This document shows positions 11,281-24,174 of a DNA stretch of 64,000 nucleotides, piece by piece. Positions within the stretch are counted from its first letter, which is position 1; every line of letters starts with the position of its first letter. Source of the stretch: Takakia lepidozioides (taxonomy: Eukaryota > Streptophyta > Takakiopsida > Takakiales > Takakiaceae); assembly GCA_030704615.1 (NCBI GenBank), contig CM060731.1, positions 18,164,001 through 18,228,000 on the forward strand, written 5' to 3'. A program made the position numbers and the translations under genes. The notes beneath the pieces were generated by a model. It searched no databases, was not told the DNA's origin, and was given only the letters and a program-made list of their open reading frames with translations.

Positions 11281-12310
11281 AAGGCTCACGTGTGAGCCAG
11301 ACAGCGGGCCCACGGACGCGGGGTGCCCCTGGGTGGCCCCCGCTGCAACCCATGACCCGGTCCGGGTGGGTCTGCCGCGAGGGTATGCCGCCATGTATGG
11401 TCTGCCGCGAGACTCAGCCCGGGTAGGTCTACCGCGAGGTATAGTCTGTCGCGAGGTAGGGTGACCCTAGGTGGCATTAGGGTTGACTGCGGCTGTTTTC
11501 TAGGTTAAGAGATAAAACAACTATTAAGGTAGTAGTAAGCAGTAGGTAGTGTGGTGGTTGGTCATATTGAGCGATACTTGAAAGGTTGTGGGTTCAACTG
11601 TGGCTGCGCCTAATGTGCATTAATGATGGTTCCGGTTGGTGTTGCACGTGTATTAATGACCCTCTTTTTGATGGGCGAGGTTTTTCGCAAAAATTTCTAA
11701 GGCCCCGTGGGCGGGTTGCGGCGCGACGAGCAGACCATTCAAACCCGCGAGCGGACCCGACCTGCCAGCAGTGAGCAGACCCTATCCTCGAGCAGACCCG
11801 ACCTTACCTGTCAGCAGACCCTAAGCAAGACCCGCGAGCGGACCCGACGTGCCAGCAGTGAGCAAACCCTACCCTCGAGGGTAGTTGCAAGGTTGAGTGG
11901 ACCAAAAACGGCATATCCTGCTCTATGAAAGTCAATGACCAAAAACTAAATTTGAGGATACTATCCCAAAATACTTTTTTAGTGATAGATAATGGTATAC
12001 TGAACATATTTAGTAAAGAGTCCTAGAATCTAATTCATTAAATATTTTAATCTATTATTTAGAGAAATTATGAAAAACTAAAAATTAGAGTTTACAAAAG
12101 CATTTCAATATGACACCTAGCCATTGAAGATTATAGGTTTTTATACATCTAGAAAAAAATGACACCCAAAATCCAAAAAACAAGATGAGTGAACTTATCT
12201 TTAGTCAATAGCAATTGACAACGGTGTCAACCGGCGGGTCCGGGTATGCTCGGGTCGGGTCCGCTCAGGGTCTGCCGTGCCGGCAGATAAAGTTGAGTTT
12301 GCTCGAGGTG
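11281..12310. repeat. GC-rich repeat island in AT-rich surroundings
   Basis: GC-rich patches at about 11285-11460, 11700-11880 and 12230-12300 are separated by AT-rich DNA. The first has four variants of GTCTGCCGCGAG (starts 11370, 11400, 11427 and 11444). The second has a 50-bp tandem-like duplication, 11743-11792 and 11830-11879, differing at three positions. The third carries the inverted form of part of that unit (GGTCGGGTCCGCTC at 12253-12266). The second and third patches both run into CTCGAGG followed by a related GTTGA(G/C)TGGAC sequence, which suggests repeated copies of one unit. Confidence 0.75.
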
Positions 12311-14125
12311 TGAATGTAGGGTTGACTGGACTAAAATGGACGTTACCAACACAATTTTAGACAACTGCACTTAATGGTGTCATCAATTGAAATTAAATTA
12401 ACTCATTAAAATCAACAAATATATATGTCATTGAATTCTTAGCTTCAATACACACCCATAGCAACTCTCCAATCATGAATCTGATAAAAAAATGACTCCG
12501 TTATGGAGGTGCACAAGTTAGGGTGTACTACACAATTGGGCATTCGAGTCTTGCCAAGGAAGAATGGGGTGATAAGCGCCCCGTCCCTCTATGGAGTGAC
12601 GACGGTAAGGTGCCTGAGTGGCAGCCATGTGTAGGGTGGAAATTCGTAGCTCAAGGTTTGTTCGTTTGTTCATGATGGCAAGGCAGCACGAATCTCTTCG
12701 CCAATGGCCGGTTCTATGTCGTGCGAGATGGTATAATCATAGCTGCTCTGCTGAAAGATGGAACTCCCACATATGCCTTGGCATATCTCATCTGCTTTTG
12801 CAAGATGGAAGATATGCCTTGGAATCAGCCCTCCTTGCATGCGCCGTGCTGCGTTTTTTTAGCACTTCCAGCACGTGGCTACAGACGGGGGTTTTCTTCG
12901 ATATGTGATAAACAAGCTCTCGACACAGTGCCATCAACAGCGGTATATCAGTGGACAAAATACACGAACATCTGATCTGGCTGGCACTTCGTGTACCACA
13001 GTCTCCAAGTTTTGTGTTCTTTAGTCCACTAGACCAAGATTTACAACAGCAGGGAAAGCCACGAGCTACTGTGGGAGTTGAAGCAGGATATACCTGAGCT
13101 TGTATTTGTGTGGAGAGAAGGATATCCAGAGAATTGGCTTCAATCTCACGCAGCATTGCTGACATGTCGGTGCAGCGTGGACGCTAATTCTTACGATAAA
13201 TAGAAGAGACTGGAAGCTATGGGTGGATCACTGTGAACTGCTCAGCAACAAGCTCATGCATGTGTGCCTGCGTGCGAATAGCATCTCTACTTGTCTCCTC
13301 TTCCCCTCGCTGTGTAAGACAGACAGTGCTATATAGGTGCCGTAGTAGACTCCTCTTCGGAGTCCCACAAGCGATGGATGCCAACACAGTCCCAGCTGGA
13401 ACCGAGCAATCTCGTAGCTTCTTAGCGTCGGCTCGCAATCCACACCACAACAGAACCCACGGCAACAAGTATCATCACCATAAGGTCACCTAAGAGCGTT
13501 GCAGCCCCTCTCACATTCTCATGTCATCCATGTTTGAACATTATACTCAGAGTTCTCGCACTCGTTAGCAGTTGTTGAAGTGAATTTGTTGTAAAAGTCT
13601 ACTGGAATTTGCTTGAGATCAATCTGAAAAGAATATATGATCTCTCTCTCGAGACTGTGACATTTCTCTAACCGATTGGATGATCAAGATGAAGTGTGAA
13701 AGTAGCATACCACTGGCATTCCAATTCGCCGGTAACATTGAATCAGATGTGAGAACAGACATGACATTCTGACTTGTAAAGCAGTTTGCTGAAGACATTT
13801 ACATAGTTTGATCGAGAAGACACGTTCTCTAATAAGTAATGCTACGAGTCTTCCATGAGCACGGTTGCATGCTATCTGTCTTCCGCATTAGGAAGGAGTC
13901 GTGAACAATTGGGATGAGATGGGAGCCTTGAGCCGACAGTGTTGAGATTTCATGCATGTGGGAAGTGCGAGAGTTGGTAGATGGGGCATAGATATATATG
14001 TATGTCGTGTTGGGAGAGGAGGTTCTATATTATGTCCCGAGGAACGCAGTAGGATCCCGACACGGAGATTGTGCGAACAGGGTATATAGAGTACATCAAA
14101 GAGAAATTCTTACTAAGATTTGGAA
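12311..14125. other. Upstream region of the EndoU gene, 5' exons not identified
   Basis: Open frames at 12618-12975 (+), 12788-13165 (-) and 13217-13493 (both strands) show no recognisable domain. Plant EndoU proteins usually have a charged N-terminal extension, so one or more upstream exons of the gene at 14126 may lie here. None could be fixed. Confidence 0.35.
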
Positions 14126-15750
14126 ATGTGGCACCTGCAGGTGTCAGAGGAGCGGAGACAGCATTATAGGAAAAACCACACTGAACAGAGCTATGCAACC
14201 CCCTTGGACCCCTCCATAGACACTGGCGCAAAAGAGGAAGAGGTGGGCGATGTAGCTACTGCTTGTGCCCGGCTTTGGAATCTCGATCTGAATCGCTTGA
14301 CACCAGGCAAGGACTACGAAATTGATGTCGCTGGAGAGGGAAGCGGTCCTGCTTCGAAGTCCTACAGTAAGGAGGATATGTTAGCGAACCATGGCGCAAC
14401 TCTCTTCAGTCACCTGAGCAGCGACGTTTTCACAAAACCAACGTATGCTCGCTTCTACTCTCTTCTTGACAACTATCACGCCAGCGAGCTGGTGACTGAG
14501 AAGTTCACTCCAGAGCAGGAACAAGAACAAGTTGCATTTGTGGAGGAGATCAGCCGGACCGGACCCTTTAAATACTTGCAGAGTTATCTAACAGCCAAGC
14601 AGCTTGCCCCTGCGGACGACGCGGCCTTCAAGGAACAGATCAGATCACTCTGGTTCAAGTTGTACGACCGTGATAACACGTTTGATTCCTCATCAGCTTT
14701 TGAGCATGTGTTTGTTGGCGAGATCAAGGAGAAGAAGAATTACGAGTCAGTGTCTGGGTTCCATAACTGGATTCAGGTTGAGCTTTTCACCAGCTGAAAT
14801 TACTTCATTCATTGCCCATTGCTCTGATTAGCAGTAATAAGAGTGTCCCTCCCCCTCAATTGCACATTACAAATGCATAGTGCGGCCTCTCTGCGCCTCC
14901 ATGACTGTCGACCTGTGCTTGCCAGCTTCTCAAAACAAGGCTGAATGCTTTCTTCTGGCTCGCTCCACCTTTCGCATGATCTGCCTCTTTTCAGCGCACC
15001 TTTGCAATAAGTCTAACTATCCTCAACAATCATTCACGATAGAAAATGGTTTTGTTCCATGTGGGCGCTGATGTGGGCTGCTTCGATTTGCAGTTTTATC
15101 TGGAGGAGTCGAGAGGGAACATTGAGTATGAGGGCTATCTACTACCAAATCGTAACGAGCCTGCTGTAAGCACTAGATTTTGAGCTCTTTCCACGCAGCA
15201 ACATTTAAACATGTGAATCAAAGATAAAAGTCTGTACAACTGACTGTACAACTGTCCTCAAGAGGAGAAACAAAATGTCGTAGAGCTAGATATATTGACA
15301 AAAAGAAATCAAACTAGAATAGTGTCACCTACTGCCTGAAGGTCAGACAACAGGAAAGATGACGGGTCAGAAAGTGCTGGGAGGCGAGATGAAGGTTATC
15401 CATGTGTCGCCTCTCCAGATGCATCAGATATCATTGCGCAATTTTTCTTGAGAGAAAGAAAAGTGGGATTTGTATAATCTGTTTGTTGATCTAAGATGTG
15501 AACCGTGGATGTGCAGCCAGATTCGCAGACACAGCTCCTCACAATCCGCTTCAAATGGAAAGGGGAGCTCAAACCTGAGAGCAGCACTTTCATTGGTGTG
15601 AGCCCTGAGTTTGAGCTCGCCCTTTATACTCTCTGCTTCTATGCTGGCCACCAAGACACTTCTGCTGAGGTAGGTCCTTACAAGGTCGATGTCAAGGTCT
15701 ATTCCCTCGGCAAGAATAACATTGGCTCGGCTTTTCCCATCGCCAAATAA
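14126..15750 (+). CDS. EndoU-type poly(U)-specific endoribonuclease (XendoU family)
   Basis: Metal-dependent endoribonuclease family cleaving at uridylates to leave 2',3'-cyclic phosphates. Three exons are read: 14126-14776, 15094-15165 and 15517-15750, about 318 aa. The domain runs from ARLWNLDLNRLTPGKDYEID through PTYARFYSLLDNYHASE. Two family histidines lie in AFEHVFVGEIK and SGFHNWIQFYLEE. The C-terminal part is LLTIRFKWKG, FIGVSPEFELALYTLCFYAG and VDVKVYSLGKNNIGSAFPIA. Junctions GATTCAG|GTTGAG and CCTGCT|GTAAGC are in phase. The first in-frame ATG is 14126 after a stop. The true start could be in an upstream exon spliced at an AG near 14140-14147. Confidence 0.88.
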
Positions 15751-17584
15751 CTTCGAGAAGTTCCACCTGTGCAAGGCCTCTTGCTGGAGTTGTTAGTGGT
15801 CCAGAAGAAGGTGCAAATTTGTAGATCGCCAGGAGAAAGGTGGAGGAGGACATTTGTCAATGTTCACAATATGCACAGAGCGTTTTGGAGATCAGTATGG
15901 AAGAGGACATGCAGCAATGCAGCAATTGTATTTACTGCTAACATTCTGCCATCCGTGGCAGTTGATTGTGAATTTTGACATGCTAATCTTCATCGATCAC
16001 TTGCAACTGTGTTAGAAACTATCAATCATACCACGCTTTCTAACTTCTCTCGCAGCTACCAAATCTTTTGTTGATCATCCGAGGCATGCTCAAAGATCCA
16101 GTTGGGAGTTAACATAGTGAGACAGTACCTTCAATTCCCTTCGATCCCTGCGCTATGGCCTGTTCCATCTACAGGCCATGTCCTCCCTGCAACGTGAATG
16201 AATCCATCATTACAAGCAACCTGCGGTCAGGCATGTATCTGCTTATTAGCACGGTTTGCCATAAGTTTCTAGGTCGACATTACATGTGGACATGCGTCAC
16301 TGTTATAAACACACACACCCACACGTCACATGGATGTCCCGGCCCCCAAGTTACGTCTGTAAGTTTCGTTTCAAATTTTGTTTCCTTCACAACATTTTCT
16401 CGATTACCTGTGCAAGTATTCTGCTTGGCACGCCATGGCTTTGGAAACAAGCTGGGGAGGGGATTGACGCGCTCTTGGAATTTATCCTTGTCATGCAAAT
16501 AGGCAGCGTGGAAGGAAAAAACGGCCACAACAATCAAACCTATCCAGCAAGAATACGGAATATGGAAGGCCATTGTGAAGAAACTGTGTCCGTGTTTTGT
16601 CTGCTTCCATAGCCTACCTACAACCACCCGCATTCAAATTTCCATGGCGCTGTGTCTCAAAAGCCACCTGACCACCTTCCTCTTCCTCCCTTAATCGCAT
16701 TCGCAACTACAGCAGCAAACTGATCAGCTTAAGTTTGTTCCGGAATCCTGCCTAGATCCCATATTCAATACCCCACAGATCGTCTTTGATCTCCAATGCC
16801 CCACAGATCGTCTTGGATCCTACGAGAAGCCTCAAGCCTCATACCTCCGACCAAGCCACTCACCTTAAGCTGGAATCTCTTCACCCTTTGCCTTTGTCCG
16901 CATACACCCAGAAAAAAATCCACCACTAACCAAACCAACCAAACCGGTGATGTAAATAGGTCCAAACATATCAGAATCCATCCTTCTGAATTTCTTTTGT
17001 GCTATGAAGTCTGATCTGCTTCCTCTCCCTCTCCCCCGCTCCCATCTACCTCTTCCTCTTTTCTTTGCTTTGCGTTGACACCACTTTGCATTCTAGCCCA
17101 CAAAGTCTCAGATTACCCAAACTACTTTAGATGTTCGCAAATCACTCATAGTCTGCTCCAAGGCACCATTCATTTTCTCTAGAGAACCGGCCACCTTCAA
17201 GAATCCTACTAAGACAAAACTACCTAGTATCAACGATGCACCAAAGTTGATAGCTGGATAGCATGACGGACATTCAGAGAGCCGAGTAATGCAGAACGTA
17301 GAATTCTAGGTGCAACACTTGCACAACAGGGGCAAAGGGATTTGGGAAAGGCGGGGAAAGAAAGAGAGCTCTATATCATGGAATGTACCTGTCCCAAGGC
17401 ACAGTCCGTGACGTCAATCGGGCTATTCAGACAGAAACTCGACGATTCTCCCTATAGTTAGGGCGTGCATTGTGCATTGCAATTTCATGTACGTTGGGGG
17501 ATTGGTGGAGGGCCATCGACAATGTTGCAATGTATTCCAATGTCTGGATAATTCTTATCTCTTCTGTGCTTGTATTGACAATGT
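15751..17584. other. Non-coding stretch after EndoU
   Basis: No recognisable exon. Frames at 15769, 16155, 16286 and 16280-16633 (-) have no family match. A run of 13 G bases lies at 17585-17597. Confidence 0.45.
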
Positions 17585-17596
17585 GGGGGGGGGGGG

Positions 17597-17760
17597 GTGT
17601 TTGAGCTGAATGACACTGGGTTCCTCAATGTTAAAGCAGAGGACAAGGGCAGAGGCAAATTTCACGAAGCAATCATCATGAATAACGAGGGGCGGCTAAG
17701 ACATTGGGATTCCATTGTGGCAATGGTAAAAGAGTCCGAAGATACCTTTATGGATGGCCT
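17597..17760 (+). pseudogene. HSP70/BiP fragment
   Basis: The frame reads FELNDTGFLNVKAEDKGRGK, FHEAIIMNNEGRLRHWDS and IVAMVKESED. This follows the HSP70 substrate-binding region, in which the sequence runs (F)(E/D)xDxxGILNVxAEDK, TGK, ITITNDKGRLS and a MVxEAE block; NVKAEDKG is typical of the BiP branch. Only about 50 codons match. Several invariant positions are changed and neither flank continues the family, so it is a degenerate fragment. It starts directly after a 13-base G run. Origin by retroposition or segmental capture cannot be told apart. Confidence 0.65.
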
Positions 17761-18274
17761 GAAAATCCCTCTATTGCCAACTGTTGCCCAAGCTGGCATG
17801 CTCTGGGAGGAGCAGATATTAACAAAGAGAAAAATCTCAAAGTGCTTTATGAATTGCGAGTGCTTCATGCAAAGATATTCGATGTTCATTGGACATAAGC
17901 CTACACATTGTCATAGTAGCAGTGGAAAAATCTCATACCTACATCAAAAGAACAGGAGGAAGAAAGAGGAGTCGAAAATCCACTCCCATTGTGACAGCTA
18001 GCTCTGGTGTTGCAATATATGAGGAAAAAATACATGCGCTGACTTTGCTAGAGCAATCACTGTAAGCCACTCTAAATAAAATAGAGTGTGGCTAAGGCAG
18101 TAGAAAGATCCACCTCAGCTCCAAATAATTACACTTTGACAACCTGACATTTTACTTTTCCTGACCTAGTCAAGTATTCCATTGTCCGATGTCATGGTGA
18201 ATCTCTAACTACCTTAGCCTTGTTTCCTCAAAAGAGAAGTAGTTGAGAAATCTACAATTCAAACTCAGATCAAG
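17761..18274. other. Spacer between HSP70 fragment and GSH2 3' end
   Basis: No coding feature recognised. It should contain the GSH2 3' UTR and polyadenylation signals, which lie to the left because GSH2 runs on the minus strand. Confidence 0.4.
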
Positions 18275-21200
18275 TCAAGTCAAATATGGACTGTCGAGAA
18301 CAGCAAAGCCAGCTGCTACTCCACCTTCATTGGACTGTGCAACTTTTGTTCTCAACAAATGACCTGCTTGCTTGTTCAGTACTTCCTTCTCACCATTTCT
18401 GCACAACAGTCAGATTGTCAAGAGAGCCACATACAACATGGGCCTCACCCATGATTGGCGATGAAGCTTTTTTGGAAAAACTTTCAACTACTTCCGACCG
18501 GTATATCATGAAAAATACAGGCCTTTGCATGCAACAATGAGAGTGGTATCAAAAACCTGCAATATATCAAACCTCAATCCCTGGTTTCTGCCACCCGGTC
18601 AGATCTAGCCTCACCTGTATTCAAACTTCCAGAACCAGATATCGAGTGGTGCAAACCTTAGGTACGTGCTAAAGATGCCAAGTTCAGATACAGTCTCCTC
18701 CAAACTCCAGATGCCATCACGCACAAGATATGAGGACTGCGAAGGTGGAAAGATGCGCTGCATCAAGATGTAGGCTGCCAGACCTGCACCACCATTTTCC
18801 TGTTGTAACCGCTTGAGTGTCGTGCTAACATCAGCCCCATATATGTTGTTCCCTGTCCCACAAGGCCAACATTCACCTCAACAAACGTCTGGCACTGCCA
18901 TTGCCTCATTTGCAGAACATGCCTCCTTGATAGATATATGCCGTAAAATCATTTAGTACTGATAATATACCAGCATATGGAGTAGCTTTCAAAGGTGACT
19001 CTCTACTGTGTTACATGGAGCAGGCTGCTAAACTCCTCTGGTTGCTGAAGATTTTTGGGCCCATCAACTCCAACCCTTTACATTGATGCTCAGAAATACT
19101 GGGTGCATAAGTTTAATCCATGATCACAGATGATTCCTGGTTGCCTCCATTGTTCAGTGTTCGACACAAATGACTCCAACCACCCTTAAGCTCTACAGCT
19201 CACATCATGGGAGGATGAAGGACGCATGAGCACTAGACGTAGGAAAGCAAGGGGAATACAGCACCTCCTCCTTCGCGCTGGGGTTTGAGCACAAAACCAT
19301 CTGGTTTTTGAATGGCCCTTTCAATGATCTCAGCACTATTTTCGTCCTCCAGGCCCCACAACCCTGCAAAACACTCCCTAATTTTTCCAACCGCTTTCTT
19401 GTCTTGCACAAACCTGTCATCCCATCACACAATTCAGCTGATTACCAAGAAGGGCTCACCACATACATCGTCTGTTAGTTCTTTACTTGCTGGGTCAATG
19501 CCCCCATATAATTATACTAACCAGTGAAGGGCTATATCAACTGAGCATATTAGCACCTTTAGAGCTAGTTTGAGCTTGATACTAGCCCTTTTGAGGAAGA
19601 GGCAATACTTTTCCACAACTCCTGGCTTTGCCAACTCTTGCTGAATCTTCTTGGCACCTGCTAGATGATATGATATACTCGGGCACTTGACTGCAGCCGA
19701 CCGCTCCAGCAATAGCCTGGCCCTCCACTCCTGCCATTTAATTCAATCTGTGCCTTGTCATAATTGGGAATAACATACATAGTAATAGTACATCATCTCT
19801 TCACTCTTTGCAACGACCTTTTGCTTTACATCCATTAGAAGATGCCATTTTCGCTACTCTGCTTTCATCCATCAATGCAGATCCACACATCAAGCTGTCA
19901 CTGGTGCTGCACCAGTGTTAAGGAACCTGACTACAATAATGTGGGTCATCACATCTTTCACTCTGACCTGACCCACGAAGAAGCCAGGGGACTTACAGTT
20001 TCGGAAGGGTAGTCAACTGGCACATATCCAGTCCTGTAATACACAACCGACACAGGCTGCTCCCCACTGCCAGCCAGTGTGAAAGTAAAAGTAAAATCTC
20101 CAAGCAAGAAACCACCCCCATTACTGATCAAGACGTCACGCATTCTTCAGTAACCATGTCCAAAACAAAACAGATCTACAGCAGACTAAATTTCATGATC
20201 TTCCACGATGGACAGGGGACATTTCTCAGCAATTAGAAAAACTAGCACAGAGCTGGAAAGAGGCAAAATACTGGTGAATCCAGGAGGTAATGCCTCACAT
20301 ATGAAGTGCCCCATTCGTCCCCAGTTTAGCCTCTGCATCGACTTGAGCAAGTGTCCTTCGGATTACTTTCACACCATATGTAACTTACAGTCAAGGCAAC
20401 CCAAGAAAAGGTGAACATGCATCCACAAAGTTTGAAAGCTTTCAGCCTTCATTTAGCATAGGCATTGACATTGCAGCTCATTTAAGACTTCCATGGAATC
20501 TAGCAAGAGGATATGAGTTGTAAAGCTTGTACGCCAGCCAGTATTGATCATACATATTGCGCTCCTCTGCGTGCACCAGCATTAAAATTGCTGCACTGGT
20601 CACCTTCTTTCTTATTAGCTGGTGCTTTGGTACACAGTTGTCGAGTTCGAGCATGACCAGCATGAACATTGTCATACTTCAATCATAGACTGGTGTATAG
20701 GAGATGACGATGAAAATCAGCTAAAGAAGACAAGAACAATAACAAAATGCGAAAATCAGAGACAAAATGGATGTGAAAGCGAAAGGTACAAATTTTTAGT
20801 ACTCTCTTCACTTTGGCCGAAAAGTGAGAAGGCCTAGAAAGAAAGGGAATGCCATCAATAACCTCAAATCCCACCCAAAGGGAGTACGGCAGGCTACATC
20901 TAAACAGCATCATATAACAGGATGCACTCTCTTCTCCAACCAGACATTGAGAGCTCTGTACAATGAATGCATGATAAGTTTTTGAGTACTAGACACAGTA
21001 AGAGTAGGCCATTAGGTGTAGGTGTGATGTGGTTCATTGTAGCTGGAAAACATCATTGTTTGTCTTTGGTTGTATGCATGTGAGATTTAGCCATGAACAA
21101 ACGTTATTGGAGGACTTGCAAGTCCTGAACCTCTGGCACCCTACAAGGTAAAGTTGAACAAAAGAGACTGTCAAAAATGACAGCAGTCCATATTGGGGAC

Positions 21201-21497
21201 ATATGCACCTGTTGTTGCCAAACTCCTTCCAAGCAAGGGCCAATGCCTCAGCAAATTCATCCCCTGCCCTTTTTTCTGGGATCCTTCCAACTTCCAAGCC
21301 ACAAAAGTCTCCACTGCGATTTATGAGATATCTGCCAACAAAACAACAAGGACATATCAAAGAACACAATACAAAAACCGTTACGGACTAGGAAATCCAG
21401 GAAAGTGTGTCAGGGAGGGAAGTGGATTAGGAATCAAAAGGAAATTTGTTTGTGTCCAATAAAGGAGGATAGAGGTATGAAGATTGATAAGAAGAGC

Positions 21498-21534
<37 letters not shown>

Positions 21535-22987
21535 CCTGTGTAGTGAGCTGACAAGTGGCCCCAGGCCTGCGAAGGAGGAGGAAATGGTGTTCACCTCGAC
21601 TTGGAGCAGCGCTCCAGTGGCCGTATCCAACATGTAGTCACTCCTATGCAGTCCAAGCTGTATGTCCTGCAATGACCAGACCGGCATATTACTCCCACAA
21701 ACCAGCAAGAATACAATCACCTCTCACTTATATGCTGCTGCTGAAATACAATTAAAGCAGACTAGCAGACTGCAAGGACTAGTCGGGAAGAGTTAGTCAT
21801 TTTGACCAACCTGCTTCACTCCCTCTTCCAGTATCTGCAAATGAATGTCAAGGAGTCTCGCTGTGAAATCGTCCGCTTTCCGCGTCCTGTCCAGAAGCTC
21901 ATAAACCATTCCTTAGCCACTCTCACATTTCCTGGCCACATTAACTACCTTCAACCAAACATTCAACCTGAAGTACACCACAGAGCGAGGAGTATCCACA
22001 CCATCGGGGTATTTCAGCTTCCCTGTTTCGTCAAGTTCTTCCTGAAGCATTGTCGAAAGAGAGATGCAGAGGGGACACCCTATACTAGAGAACAAACAGG
22101 TGAAGAGACCAACCTAGCCAGCGCCTGCTGCAAGAATTGTCCATCCTGACTCACCCGGTCGATCAGAAGGTTGAAGAGAGGAGCCAACTCAATGGCCTGT
22201 ATCACAGCATGTTGAGGAAAGGGGGAGGGTAACAGCGACAGTGGTGCGTGCACCATTCCCACGCCAGCACGCGTGCCTGATCTCTGCTAACAATGGACAT
22301 TTCCCAGTGAACCCATCAAGATCAGAATTGGAACTCATCGACCTACATTTTCTGCTCAAGGAAGTAGGCAGCTCGTTTTGTCATTGAATTTCCTCTACCT
22401 GATGCCCCGACGCTCTCATTCAACAACACACACCCCTAACCGACTGCTCGGTAAGAACAACATACCGGCACAGCCTTGTCTCCCACAACAAGCCCGTGCA
22501 GCGAAGCCCAAGCCAATGCCTCTGTGACAAGCTCGCCCACCAACTCTTCTGTTAACCCCTGTTTGGCCTCCCCTCCTCCTTCTTCCTCTCGAGATTCTGT
22601 TCTGCCCATTCTGTGAGGTGCTTCTGTGGCCTTTCCGGCAGCTCTACGGCCCCTGCTAAGAGTGTCTTTTCTCAACCAGCTTGTAGATATGGAGCTCAGT
22701 GCGGGATTCGGGGCTGACGGACTGATGGTATTACAAGTGAAAAGGCTCACCAAGGAGGGCCTGTAACGGAGGTGGCTACATGCAATCCAGCAACCAGGAA
22801 ACAATCGAGACTCAACGACCGGAGACCCAACTGCAGGATACAATTCACTAGCAAGGAAGCAACTTGGAGAAGAACAACAGCGGTGCTGGACATTGATTGA
22901 GGAGCCCCAACTGCACCCAGATGGAGAGCGATTCAAGGCAGGTCTGATGAACAACGGCCCATGCTGAATGGGTGATTGGTGAGACAT
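18275..22987 (-). CDS. GSH2: Glutathione synthetase
   Basis: ATP-grasp enzyme joining gamma-glutamylcysteine and glycine to make glutathione. Exons (minus): 22987-22466, 22283-22114, 21886-21811, 21666-21536, 21331-21209, 20595-20533, about 20383-20299, 20066-19997, 19730-19609, 19413-19265, 18852-18657 and 18398-18275, about 610 aa. Landmarks: [90 protein letters not shown], the glycine-rich ATP loop [13 protein letters not shown], and the C-terminal glycine loop [15 protein letters not shown]. The first roughly 130 residues are rich in Ser, Arg and Pro and look like a plastid transit peptide. All junctions are in phase except 20533/20383, where phase and length mismatch suggest a missed microexon. 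Confidence 0.93.
21501..21529. repeat. (GA)n microsatellite, CT on the gene strand, next to a GSH2 splice donor
   Basis: On the minus (gene) strand the exon at 21666-21536 is followed by GTCTCG and then an uninterrupted CT repeat. The polypyrimidine run therefore begins within six bases of the 5' splice site. Confidence 0.9.
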
Positions 22988-24174
22988 GCAGCCCCCAAGA
23001 GTGAGTGCTGGCTTTGGATTCTAACTTCAGAGAAGATACTTCTCGGAAGCAGTGGAGGTGCTAATAACCTCTGTTAGCAAGGGCTTACTGTAACCGAGCC
23101 TGAAATATAGTATTCTTGGGCTTATACCTAGTGGTATCTTTTCTTTCTTCTTTTTGTTGGGGGAGGGGGGGGGTGGGGAGAGGGGAGGAAGTCTCGTAGA
23201 CTTCAGTGGAGTTATTAAAGGGAAAAGAATGAAAACCCTTCATGGCATGTACACACTGCCAGCATATTATTGAGGCTTTCTGCCTTGTAGGGTTATTCAT
23301 GGTTTCAGCATTCTCAGTTTTAGAATTTTTGCTGAAGTCGCTCATCAAAGAAGGTCACACTGCTATGACAAGGAGAAGACAGGCAGACGGCAAGTCGACA
23401 ACCATCATGAAAGAGATAGGTGATTAACAGTGATAGGGCAGTTTCGCATGAGTGGGGCTGCCTTGATGTGTTTCCAGTTAGTATCACTCTCGTCAAGCTC
23501 CAGTAATGCTGAAAAGAAAGTCCCTGCCATTGCAAGGGGATTTGTTGGGCTTCATTCCAGAGCTGAAGTGACAAAATCCAATGATCTGATGTAATCTCAA
23601 ACGCGTATACTTGTTTTGTCAAGAAAGCACCAGAGAAAGGCTTCCAGGTATCTCTTTTGAGTTCCAACCCCACTAAATAAAGATAGAGACCAAAGATATG
23701 ACTGCCAGAAAATTTCAAGGAAAAGAGAGGTAGTTTCAAAATCATCACCTTATATTGAAAAGGGCCTGTTGGACCTCAATATGTCACAAAATCCAGTCAT
23801 GTAAAGTGACCTTGATTTCCTCATTCATGAAAGCATAAGTTCTATTTGAGTGGACAATACAGTAAACATCAAAACCAATTCTTAAGAGTTAATTTACTAT
23901 ATCACAAGGGTTGTGGATTTCATGGCTATGCACAAGCCATCACCAGAAACCACTTCAACCCTACAATTCTTTTTGGTTTGGGAATATAAATAATCTAATC
24001 ATATCAGTCCGGTAATCTCGGACTGCTTCACCATAGGCAGCATTGACAAGAGGTCAATCACCTACAAACACAACTTGCAACCTCTGTCCTCCTGAACGAA
24101 GTGCCATACATAAAGTGGAATTGTGTACCGCGAAATTGCCCCATGTTACAAAGGATATCTATCTCTGGACAAGC
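22988..24174. promoter_or_regulatory. GSH2 upstream region and LON2 3' flank
   Basis: LON2 ends at 24175 and GSH2 starts at 22987, both on the minus strand. This 1.2 kb therefore holds the LON2 3' UTR and the GSH2 promoter. No coding exon was recognised. It includes the G-tract cluster at 23159-23188. Confidence 0.5.
23159..23188 (+). promoter_or_regulatory. G-quadruplex-forming G-tract cluster upstream of GSH2
   Basis: Runs of 5, 9, 4 and 4 G separated by loops of 1-3 bases fit the G4 motif well. It lies about 170 bp upstream of the GSH2 start codon, on the strand opposite to the coding strand. A regulatory role is inferred only from position. Confidence 0.5.

Noticed and set aside
11585-11605. 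Possible tRNA or SINE B-box (GGGTTCAACTG)
   Set aside because: No matching A-box at the right spacing and no cloverleaf could be drawn.
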